Shown in pieces: positions 47,991 through 59,500 of a DNA stretch of 64,000 nucleotides. Positions within the stretch are counted from its first letter, which is position 1, and each line of letters opens with the position of its first letter. This DNA comes from Phoebastria nigripes (Eukaryota > Chordata > Aves > Procellariiformes > Diomedeidae): the NCBI GenBank assembly GCA_035582835.1, contig JAYKAV010002926.1, positions 538,230 through 602,229 on the forward strand. Direction: 5' to 3'. The position numbers and the translations under genes are program-made. Under the pieces are notes generated by a model. It was not told the origin of the DNA, searched no databases, and saw nothing but the letters and a program-made list of their open reading frames with translations.

Positions 47991-50204
47991 GTAAAGTACA
48001 GTGCTGCATTGCAAACTACTGCAACTTCAGCTCTTCTGTGGTTGGTGACTCGACACCTTCATGCCTGGCTTTGAATACTAGCTAGAAAGATACTGCTGGA
48101 ACTGGGTTGTAATATGTTAGATGGAGTCTCCTGTTCAAATGCCCTTGCTTTTCTCCAAGGACTTCTGTAAAGTTATTTTTCTCAACACCCATATAGCAGG
48201 ATTACTGATATGTTACTTTTCTGAATTACACATTGGTTCAATTTGTGCAGCAAATATAAAATACACCGATAATCTTTCCACTCTAAAGCAATATGCTTGC
48301 GCTGTAGAGATCTTCACAGTACAGCATTTACAGATGTTGAATTAAGCTGTCATTGGGATTAATAAATATTATTAAGTCACATTATCCATGTAAATCTTCC
48401 TGGTTCTTTTTTTTTCTTGGTGTATACTAAATCAAGAAATATATTGCCCTTAAACTTAGGACTGTTATTTTAGATGTCTGACAGGTGGGAAATGACCTGC
48501 CTGAAGATGTGGGGTTGGAAAGATGGTATTTAAATGCCAGTGAATGGTGTGCAATGTAGGACAGCTGGGTATCTGGGACAGGGTGGAGCAGATGCAAATC
48601 AGCATTAATCCAGGTTTAACAAATCATGCTGAAATGTGTGCTCCGAAGCAGTGAAACTTGAATATCCCCTCCAAGGTGCGCTGTGTCCAGAACTGTGTTA
48701 TTTGCCTGATGCGACTTCCTGCGGGGAAAGTCAGAGCATTGACTAGATGCTGGGTGAGAAAAGTATTTCCTCTTCTATGGAAAGGCATTTCCTCTTCTAA
48801 CGCTGCTTAATTTCATTAGTTGTTCCCGTTATAAGACAGCTGACAATGGTATAGCTCTGTAAAAGTAAAATATTTTGGTTCCATAAAAATACAACCTGGA
48901 AGCTTTGTAAAACAGAAAAAAAAATTAAGTCCATATGGGTGTGATAAAAATCTCTCTCAATTAAGAAAAGGTTAGGATTTGTCAAAGCGAAGCAGAGCGT
49001 TCAGACCACAACAGTTACTGCAGAATTAGGAGAGGAAAAGGAACTTAACTGCTTGAAGAGATTGTCTTTTTTCCTGTAAACACAGAGAACTTAATTGCAT
49101 TGAGTCTTTGCTTGCTCGTGCAATCAGAATCGCAGCTAAGCTGGTGATGCGTTGAAATCAGTGTACCCCATCTCTTCAATTAATTTGTAATCCCAGTGTA
49201 CAGACTGAATTACACAGGTGACTTTTAACTAATCCTTACAGGAAAATCTCCTGAGCTGTTGCGGTATCACCTCACCGACTGCCACCTTCTAGTAGCACCC
49301 TGCGAGATCCAGCTGGTCTGGTTGCCGGGTGGAAGTTCTTGTCATGGGCCTTACCAAGCAGAGAGAGGCGAAGGCTGTCTCTCGGAAGTTATTGGATAAA
49401 GGTACTTGCTTTGAAATCTTCTAGGAAAGCCAATTAACAGAAACTGTGTTACATTGGTCAAGAAATGACGTGATTCCAGTATTTTTATATACTTGGTGCT
49501 ACATAAAATGAACCAAAGGTGTTTAGCCAGGTGTCATGTGTCTTCCAAAGTAACACCAAGAATGTGACAGGTCTCCATCACTACTGGTGTTACAGGACTG
49601 CCTGGGCTGTGCTGCAGGGAACTTTGTAGCAAACTTTGCAGAAAACATGCAGAAAATGATTTTTGCTTTGACAAGACGCAGGCAAAGGGTGGGAAAGAAC
49701 TGGATGGGAGGTGAATCCAAATGACTAATGTTCCCTGTGAAATGCAAGACATCTGCCCAAGCTAGGAAGTGAACTGGTAGGCCCATAAGTTGGACAAAAC
49801 TGTATTACTACCTGGAGAAACATACTCAAAAGGGAATGCATCGGCCCGCTTAGCCTTTATGAAGCTAGTGCTTTTAAAACATCTGGTTTTATGTAGCCCC
49901 TGTGTGCTAGTCAGGTCCAACTTAAATAGGTGCAGGCATTGTAACAGTCTGCTAAGCAATATTTGTTGTTCCTCGGTTGTAAATTAAGTTCTTGCCCCGA
50001 GCAGCCTGCTGCTTTGATAGTTTCCTTGAGGGTGACGACTGCCTGGCAGAAGCTATTAAAATCAAACTANAGAGTAAGAAACAAACATGCAATCCAGCAA
50101 AGGTCATGAAGATGATGGTTGTTTTAACCACACCAACAACTGGGAAAGGAACTATGCAACTTTTCAAGCCAATTTAAAAGAAATTATTTAACATACTGAA
50201 AATG

Positions 50205-50630
50205 ATTAAGATGATGAAAGGATTGCAGCACCTGTCAACAAGGCTGAGAGACCTGGGACTGTCAGCCTGGAGAAGAGAAGGCTTGGGAGGGATCTTATCA
50301 GTGTGTATAAATACCTGTGGGGGAAGAATAAAGGGGATAGAGCCAGGTTCTTCTCAGTGGTGCCCAGTGGCAGGACAAGAGGCAATGGGCACACACTGAA
50401 ACACATGAAATTCTGTTTAAACGTAAGAAAAAGCTTTTTTTACTGTGAGAATGGTTGAACACTGGTACAGCTTGTCCAGAGGTTGTGGAGTCTCCATCCT
50501 TGGTGATCTTCAAAACCTGACTGGATGCAGTCCCAGGCAATCCGCTCTAGTTGACCCTGTTGTGGGTGAGGCAGTTGGACTAGACAATCTCCCGAGGCTC
50601 CTCCTGACCTTAACTGTTCTGCGGTTAGAA
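50205..50630 (+). mobile_element. CR1 LINE 3' fragment
   Basis: It carries the CR1-type run of 'aaggctgagagacctgggac', 'tgtcagcctggagaagagaa' and 'ggcaggacaagaggcaatgg', the degenerate LPREVVESPS-equivalent region, and a 3' UTR ending near 'cttaactgttctgcggtt'. Several frameshifts and substitutions mean it is more decayed than the copy at 1370-2260. The left edge is approximate. Confidence 0.9.
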
Positions 50631-53099
50631 AAGAATGTCTTTCTGAAGGAGTTTAACTGTTTTTTTAGGGTCTTTTATCAAAAGATGCATATTTTCTCAA
50701 TAAAAAGGAAATGATTGTCCAGACTGGTATTTAGTGACATGCAACACAATATAATTACAATCAATTTGTGCTCCAACGAGCTAATGAAGTTAAATGCAAC
50801 CTAATCTGCTCCAGCATGCCTTAGTGGAAAAAGCTGCAAAGGATGCCCAGGTGCCCTCTTGAAGTTATTTGGGCTTTCAGCAGCTGCTGGTGGTTTTGAG
50901 ACCTTTGCATTCCCCATTTTCCTGGCACGCTCCAGCTCTCTTGGCTGCACCTGTGTCCCCTCTGAAAGCAGCTGCTGTGGGCTGTGGTGTATTTAATGGG
51001 AGCCACATGGCCAAAGCAGCTTGGCACTGAATGTGCCAGCTTGCTGCTTTTTTCCTCCCTTAGAGTATGTGCATCTTTTAAGAGCTCAAACACAGAGAGG
51101 AAGTGGCTTCTGAGGCTCTTCAAGGTCAAGAGGTAAGAAATTCTCTGTTTGCTGACTATTAAGTAGTAAAATAAAAGTAGGGATTTGAATGTGACTTTTC
51201 TCTTGTCCCACCCCAGTGATCTGCTGGCTTCCAGCTCCACCCATTGCTTTCTTCCTTCTCCAGGTTTAAAGATTTGACTTAGAGAAACATTGGTATGATA
51301 TGATGATACTGCCCATTCTCACAGCCTTGATGAACCCATGGGTTGTTTAGGATGATCAGGAGTGCCTAAAGTTAAAGCGATGCTCTGCTAGGTCTCCAGG
51401 GGGAAAGTGAGAGATGGAACCTCTTCACAAGCTCTGTGTCCCCCAAGCAAGATAATAAAATCTCCAGTGTTACTGGCAAGGTTTGTGTGGGGATATCTCC
51501 CTCAGGCTTTGGATAACCAGGGTTAGAGCCAGGCCCGGCGGTGCTATTGTGCTGCAGCAATTTGTGAAGCCGGACTAGGGATATTGTGCGTGCTGGCTCA
51601 AGAGACAGGAGGGTGGTGAGCAAGCGTTGTGTTGCAGGCTGGGCTGGCTGTGGCCAGGTCTCCTGGACATTTGTACACCTTGCAGCCATCGCAGATCCCA
51701 GGCTTACTAAGCGCACGGTGGTGACAAAAGGCAGGCGTATGACAGTGTGTGCTAGATACTCCTAGCACAGACATAAGGAGGAACTGGATGGGCTGGGGTT
51801 GCTCTCCACAGCCACAGCTTCTTTGGAGATTGGTAACGAGTCAAAACTGTAGCCAGGGAAGTGATAATTGACGGATGTGAAGTGGTTGATTTGGCCTTTC
51901 CTTGTCAACTGTTTGATTCCCCACCAAACTTTTTCAGTGACCAAAAGCCAGAGTTGACCAAGCTCTGAGACACCGGGTGGCCGGGAGATCTCCACATCTC
52001 CCAGGTGATTTTCTTGCTAGGTGGGCTGCAGTAGTGCAAGGCTAATGTTTTTAAATAGCACAGTTTGTATGCTGTTTTGTGAAAACAGATAGTAGTGATT
52101 TCAATCTTAAAGCTGGGACACACTGTCTCTCCTTGATTCATCCTAATCCTTCCCCTGGCAAAGTGGGCATTCATATGGGTTGGATGATGTCTCACAGGTG
52201 CTGCTCATCCTGGCAGCTCTTTGTGAATCCCAAACTAAAGCTCATGTGTGTTGTTTCCTTCTAAAATAGTCTGTCACAGATGCTTTTGCTGTGGTCTTTT
52301 AGTATCTCTTCCCATTTGCTTTAGCATTTGCTCTTCAGTCTTGTCCAAAAGCCACCTCACCCAGTTTGCTGGGTCATTGTTGAGCAGGAAAATGCTTGCT
52401 GGTCTTCAATGATCCTTTGCTCTAGCTCTCCCTTCTCTCTCATACTCATTACTCTTGAAAAGCTTTGCATTGCCTGTGCCTTTGGTGGATTTCTAGGACT
52501 CAAATTTGGATGTTGAGGTGGAGGGGGGGAAAAAATGGGAATTGAGTGGTGTAAGCTCTGGGCTTTCACTAGCCACATCTTGATTAACCTGCTCTGTTAC
52601 AATAAATCCAAGGCACGATCAAAATCTCTTGTTGTAGTCTGACTGAACCGTGGCAGTATTTTACCTGTTCTGCACCTCCTCAGTATTTTCCTCCCTAAGC
52701 AGAAGTGGGAGGGTGAAGGTGCTCTCCTGAACTTGCGTCGGGCAGTGCTAGTGTGAAACAGTGGCTTCTTCTGTTATATCAACCTTCAGTGCGAGTAGCA
52801 AGCCTCTTCCTGGAATTTGTAAGTTACAATGAGTGGCCTCTGCTATCTCATAAGCTTTTTGATGATAACTGTGAGGGTGCAAATCTACCCAATATATGAC
52901 TTATTTATTAGCAGTGGAGAGGGCTGCTGCTGAGCTTCACCTTCGCTGCTTCGTCCCTCCTGCTCTAGGTAATGCCTTGCTGAGAAATGGAGGAAAACCG
53001 AAGCAGCAAGGGAATCACTTTGAGAAGCTGACTTAGTCTTCTAGCCATGACAGAGCAGCCCAACTGTCCTGACTTCGGTCTGCAATTGTAGAAAAGCTC

Positions 53100-53423
53100 A
53101 GTTTCCTGGCAGTTTGTTTATTTATTTCAAATTCATAATACCAGCACACACAGGGCATAACACATGACTTCTCTGAAACAGCAAGTCTTGTGCAAGATAT
53201 TTATTTCAGGCTTCTGTTGAACACATGAATAAACCAGCAAAAGAAAGAAATTACAATTATGACAATGATGAGGTCAATCTTAGAGAGAAAATAGTCTTGA
53301 GAGCACCCATTAAGTGAAATTGTGACTTGTGACAACTGTGTACATTCACAGATGCAGTGGGATGCAATCGATTAATGGCTCCTTCGGCTCAATGGGAGGT
53401 GAAGAAGCAGCTGCCTTTGATTT
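53100..53423 (-). other. COA1: COA1 3' UTR (probable)
   Basis: This is the noncoding stretch after the COA1 stop on the minus strand. AATAAA signals on the minus strand lie at 53200-53205 and at 53117-53122 and 53121-53126, giving a short 3' UTR of about 250-320 bases. Confidence 0.55.
53117..53205 (-). terminator. COA1: COA1 poly(A) signals
   Basis: Minus-strand AATAAA hexamers occur at 53200-53205 and, overlapping, at 53117-53126. They lie 220-310 bases past the COA1 stop. Which is used is not shown. Confidence 0.5.
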
Positions 53424-53520
53424 TTAGCCTTCTTGTTCACCGATGCTTTCCACCAGGGAGTGGTAAACTGGAATATTCTGACCATCCCGCAGTTTCAAGG
53501 TGACATCCTGAAGGCACCAG
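53424..53520 (-). CDS. COA1: COA1 last coding exon
   Basis: Minus-strand acceptor GTTTGTGTCAG precedes it. The first base completes a split Cys codon, then [20 protein letters not shown] to SIGEQEG and TAA at 53426-53424. It aligns with the human WHLDEVFLELKDGQQIPVF end. An alternative AG 13 bases downstream would remove the conserved Trp and shift the frame, so it is not preferred. Confidence 0.92.
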
Positions 53521-56500
53521 CTGACACAAACCAAAAAAGATCTTTAACTTGTTTCAATCACTTTTAATATAGTAGTAAAGTCGGTGTAGAAACAGCTGGC
53601 ATAGAGAAACGAATCATTCCACACATTCATTGCTCTTAAAAATTCTCTCAAATGTTTTAAAACTTGGTTTGTGAGTGCCAGCTTCTGAAAGCTGTTTTCC
53701 CTAATAGTGTAGCTCAGCCCAGATTTAAAGGTCTGGGATGCATGTTCCTATTTGTTGCAACCCGAATAAAATCCTGCCAGCTATTTTTAGACAGGACATT
53801 CCTCCCCCTACCCCGACCCAGTGCCTTTCTTCCTCTCCATCCTGCGGGTGCATTCCTTGTTCTGCTCCTTTCCAGCCCTGGAGCCAGACTGTGTTGCTAA
53901 GGAATTATCCTGGCTTGGAGGAGTTTGAACACTGTGTGATCACTCAATGTGACTGCTGAAACCCTGACGGGGTATGAAGGTGGTTACTCAAAGGAGAGGG
54001 GAAACTGCGTTTGTTAGAGGCTGAAGTGACACCTTTTCCTTCCTCTAAGCTCTGCTCCAAACCCANTTCTGTGAGACTGCTTGTGCTGCTTTTCCAGCTG
54101 GGAAGGACTATTATTTCAGGGTACTAAGATAGGGTTTTTTCAAAAGCTCCTGGTGCTTGCCCAGCTCTGCTTTTGCTGGAGTCGGTGCTGAGTACATACA
54201 ATTAGGTAATTAGGCTGCCTCACCTCTGTGCGATGGGTCTGTGGCAGGGCTCTTCCCTCACCAGCCCTCTGCCTCCATCTGACCCAGGACAAGCAACTGC
54301 CTCATTTAAAACAGGGCTTGAAAGAGCAACTGCTCGCTCCCCTCAGCATGGCCTGGGGTCTCAGCCCTTCCCTCCACTCGCTTCAGGGCAGGCAAGTGTC
54401 ACTTTGCAGGACTGGTGCCTTGGCTGCCCTCACCTCTGGGTGCTCTGCGNTTCCTGAGCGAATGCTCTCTCCCAGGTCCAAACCAGCTCCCGCACTCCCA
54501 ATTTCCCTTCTTTTCAGTTGCCTTTTTTTTTTTTAAAAAAAAAAAACCTACTACATAAATAAATAACCCTGATGGACAGACTGCTCACTCAGTCTGAAGC
54601 ATTTTGGTGGCTTGGGAGCCTCAACTACTTTTGCAGAGAGAGCTCACCTCCCGGTGCTGTTTTACTGTGAGTGTAGCGGTCTGGTTGCCTCCCAGGTCTC
54701 CACTGCAAGCACTCGTGCACATTCTGCAGAGCCCCACCAGGATGGCCCGCTTACACATTTGTTATTTCTCTCGGGGATTTCAGGAGCTCCTCTTTGTGGA
54801 GCAGATGGGAACAAGCCATTTTACTCTTGGTTCTTCAGCTAGGTGCAAGGACACTAAGTCCTGCCTAGCCCCAAGCGGAGCTGCGCACAGGACCTCACAC
54901 ATAAGCCAAGAAGGTTGAGTCTGACAGATCTGTCTGCCACAAACCCTTTTACAGAAGATGCTTTTTTTTTTTTTTTTTCCCCCTCGTAAGCTTGCAGATG
55001 GAAATGCGTGGAGAGCTCATTTTAAAACAAAACTCTGAGATGTATGCACTTCAATTACTGCCGTAGTTTAACATCTTGCAATCTTCAGTTATCTTCACAG
55101 TAACTCAGTGAAACAGGAGGGAACTGTTATTTCCCTCCATCTGTGAGGAGGGGATGAGGAGGAGTGAGGAGTTCAGAGCCCGGGTGCCTAGGGAAGTGTA
55201 GGTGTGCAAGAAAGGTGNCTGGGGACCTCTGGGGCTATCTCTGGTCACTAGGAAGGAGGCCAGGTCTGGCCCTGAGCCTCTCAAGTCCCAGCCTAGTGCC
55301 TTCCTCCCATCATTTTACACCTTACTTCCCATAGCTATTCAGAAGAGAAATACAGTAAGTTTTGCTCATCTAATTATGAAAAGAAAACATTACCGTATGG
55401 CTGGTGGCAGCTGAGCAAAAATGTTGTAGCTTTGGGTTTCTAAATAGAGCTAACTGAAGTGCCTAACAAACTCTGAGAACAAGTACATGTGAGGAGGTTT
55501 GCATCTAATGAAATTTCCTCTTTTAAAACGGAAGACAGAGTTTGAATTCATGTAGCAATTCTTTGCTCAGTTCTAGGAATCAGTTTACCCTTGACAAGAG
55601 AGGCTTTCAGGCTTCAGTATTACAAAAATGTAAACTCGCTACTATATGATGTGGAGTCAGAACATCATTCTACTGTAATGTATGTTCTAGCACTTCTTTA
55701 ACTACAAAGACTGTGTTTATTGGATAGCTTGAAAAAAATCCTGCATGATTTTTAGCTCACCTTGATAGGCTCTGATGTAATGTTTAAGATAATTCCCCTA
55801 CTGCAATACTTGATACTAGACTACAGTTAGGACTGCTATTCAACAGCCTTGCACCTTCTTGGGGTGCAGAGGTGGGAGGAGACAATAAGTTATCGGCTCA
55901 CAGTACTTGTAAGCTGATATATTTGTAATATATACTGAGCTATAGTTTGTAGAACACATTTCACACATATGAATGGCTCGTGTTGTTTTGTTTGTATTCA
56001 TAGGGAGGAATTCAATATATTTCTCAACTAATTTACATTTTTGTTGTAATGATGGTAATAACCTTTCACAAGACCTTCAGACATGAATTTCCTCTTCCTG
56101 TGTGTGCACGGTCTCAGCAACACGGATGACTAAAGCAAATATCCTGCTCCACTCTTCTCCTACCACTTCTCTCCCTGCGTCTATACGTTTCTCCCAGTAC
56201 GCACCATTGACGGGAGTGGTCCATCTGTGAGTTAATATAGAGGTACCCTGCTGATTTTGTTCCAGATACCGGTAACTTTATCTGCAGATGTAAAAGTATG
56301 TTAAAGATTCAGTGAAGCATGTTACTAAAATGGACATTTACTCTTTCTACAGTCAAAGACCCAACACCACCCTTTTGACTTAAACCTTAATTTTATTTTT
56401 TTTAACGTATTTCGGAGTTTCACTAAGCTTTTCAAATGGCTAACGCGTGCATGGCTATACAAGTATGCCTGTTCTGCCATACATTAATCTCTCTCTGCTG

Positions 56501-59500
56501 GAAGAATGTACAGTGTTACAGCTGCAACCCCCAGGGAAAACCACTCGTGCTCTGAAATATTTATGAGCAAACACCATTCCTTACCAGAATGCATGGTGAT
56601 CCAGAGGTGACCTGCACTGTGCTAGACCTTCCCAAAACCATAACAAGCCTGTAGATTGAGATTCTCTGCAGATCAGTCCATTAACATGCATCGAGGCAAT
56701 GAGATGTTCAATGATTCTTCTCAGTGTCACAAATTCTACCACTCAGTTGTTTAACAAACAAAGCTAGGAGCTGCAGCACTGACCACAGCTAATTGCACTT
56801 GGTCTAACATTTGAATAAAAGAAATGTTCAGGTATAGCATTTGCTGGTGGTACTGCAATCACAAAGGGAAAATGCCAGGGATTCTCCAACTGGCCCCGTA
56901 GGCAGAGCTGGGGATGTTGTGGAGTCAGTAAATTGATCTATGATATAATCATTAATGATGATTAACTAGTTTATTTCATGAGAACATGAATGCTCATGAG
57001 CATGAAAAAGTGGAGAAGAAAGTTGCTGGTTTGTGTCCTGGGTGAGGTCAGCAGAAGGCAGGGTTTGACTTCACCCTGAGTCACCTGAGCAACCAGCATT
57101 CTTAAAAGGTGACGCCAGAAAACATGAGTGGGAGAGGTTCTCTTCTTCTTTTCAATCGGCATAAAAGATTGTGCTTTTCCNCCCCATTTTTGGCCTTAGA
57201 TATGTTGCCTTGTAGAATCTCTAAAACTTGGGAAATAGGGAAACATTTTGGCTCACGGTATCACGTGGGTGAAGCCTGGCTGGACTGAGATGGAAAGCGG
57301 AGTTTTATGAGAGTTGGTTAAAGGTTGATTTTTCTTGCCCTGACAGCCCCCCTCCTTCACTGCACTATCTGCCCCATTCCTTACTGCCCTTGCTTGGTCC
57401 CCAGGACTCAAAACTAGTCACCAGGAGGAACAAAATTATTCAAATGTGACGAGATCCCTCAGCAAGTTGCCTGGAGAAGTCACTAGGGACATTTTGCGTC
57501 ACCAGCAAAACCAGGGAAGAGGAGCCTGGATTAAGGGGTAGAAACACTGATGGAAAGTCCTCTTCAGGCAGCAACCCAGAGTAGACGTGGCCCTGTGTTT
57601 GCGAGGTTTGCCTCGCCCCAACCCTGGGCTGACGCAAGGCAGCCTTGTGCAATACTTCAGCACCCAGCACAGCATTCTCCAGTCACTACGTAACCCCAGC
57701 GCTCAGCCCTGCACCGGGCAGCCGTCCTCTGTGGCACAGACTTACAGGTGCTTTTAAAAACCATACCATTTGTGCTGTACCACAGCATAGCTGGTGAGCA
57801 GCTATAAATCTCTGTTCTGAATAAAGCTTTAAAAACTAGTGTGGGACATATCTGGGGAGAAGAGGGAGGCAGCTGCTATTTTAAAGATGGATCTTGATAT
57901 GTTTCTGAAAATGATTTTGTGGCTTACAGTAGCAGGAGGGGGATTGACTGATTTGGGAGGTCCCTTGGCATTCTGTGATGTGCCCATATAGCACAACATG
58001 AAGATGCCACTCTTGCTGTTTCTAGTCCCTCGCATTAGAGCATAGATTTNTGCTCTGGAAATCCATTCTTCTTCCAAATCAACTGGCAGCCCACCCTACT
58101 GCCTTCCAGCGCCCCCAAGTTACTCCTGACCTGCTGAAAATCCCCTAGCTGATCTCTTGTCACCCGGCGCCTTGAGAAGTCACCCTGTGACACCACCTCC
58201 CCAGCGTTACCTGTGCTCTTTCTGTGTCCACACGGTTACTCCCATCTGTCAGTCGGATGTTGTGAACCTTAAGAGGTGGGGCACCCAGGGCTTCCAGGGC
58301 ATTGGGATTGCGGTTCAATTGCTCCAAAGCCTGCTGGTAATACTGGGTCCTGGCAAAACCCTCTAGGTGAGGGAAACAGGCTAGTGAAGAGACTGTCCAC
58401 TTAAAATCAAAACATAAGTTTTTAAAAAAAAAAAAAAAAAGACATTTCCTCCAGACTACCACACCCTCCCTGAAAAACACTCTGAAACTGTTAATTAGGA
58501 GAAATCTGGCTAAAGGAGGAAACACACCCTTACATCAGAGAAGCAGTGCTGAGCTGTAACGTTATTCAGCTCACTTAAGTGAAGAGGGCTCTGAATATAG
58601 TCTGTTCCATACTGATATACAGTTTAGCTTATGGCTATGTCTCCCTGCTTTTCATACGTTTGTACGTCATCTAAAAGGAACAAAAAGAAAAGAAGGAAAA
58701 NCAAAAAAGCCTAAGGGTGAATATCTGAAAATGTTCTGAACGTAATTCAGTTTTTTTAAAGGAGGTACAGAAAATACTTTAAGAATGGACAATATTTCGC
58801 AGACGTTGGTGTGAGACAGGACCTCCTGCTGCTGCTGTGAAACTTGCTGTGGTCTTGATACAGCTTTTCAAGTGGCAGCCATGAAGCTACAACTCTACTG
58901 ACAGATGCATTGAAAGGAAGGCACACAAAGAAGCATCATTAAAGTTAATGGTCAAGCAGCAACAATAGCACAGTAGACTGGATGCTGCAGTGTTGGCATA
59001 TGGAGGACAATTGTAGTAAATTGCTATTTGTCAATGTCTGGTTATTATGTATAGCTGGGAAATGCTGTCCACTGGTGACCACTGCACAATGCAGAGCTGT
59101 AAGGCTGGAAATGTGCCGACCCTCCTTATGGAGGCAGAGACCTGCTTATAAGCAGTTTTAAGGCTTGCCTGCTGAGATTTCTAGATGTGCTTCATGCCAG
59201 CCAAACTTTGCTCTCTTGACATCAAGAAGGCCAGAGTTAAGCTAAGAGTGTGCACGTGTGAAAATCCTACTCTGGCAACTTTGCTCTCGCCTTCTAAAGA
59301 GTTTAAAACAAGGTATAAGGTTTGTTTTCTGGTCTCTTCCCTGTCAGTATTACTCTTGGAGTGTGAGGCAGAAGGATGCTGCCCCCTCTCCCTAATTAGA
59401 GGCATCCCCTGTGAGCAGGCAGCATCCTGGCATAGAAACAGCTTTGCTAGGCTGCAGCCTGCGCTGGTCCTCCCTGCTCCCCTGGGCCATCCTAAGGAGC

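Larger units (their letters stand above)
47252..53099. other. Intergenic region between STK17A and COA1
   Basis: This is the interval between the convergent 3' ends. It contains a solo LTR (47441-47990) and a CR1 fragment (about 50205-50630). The rest has only chance ORFs, including 139 codons on the minus strand at 50821-51240 and 114 codons at 51372-51716, with no recognisable homology or splice structure. No RNA gene was recognised. Confidence 0.6.
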
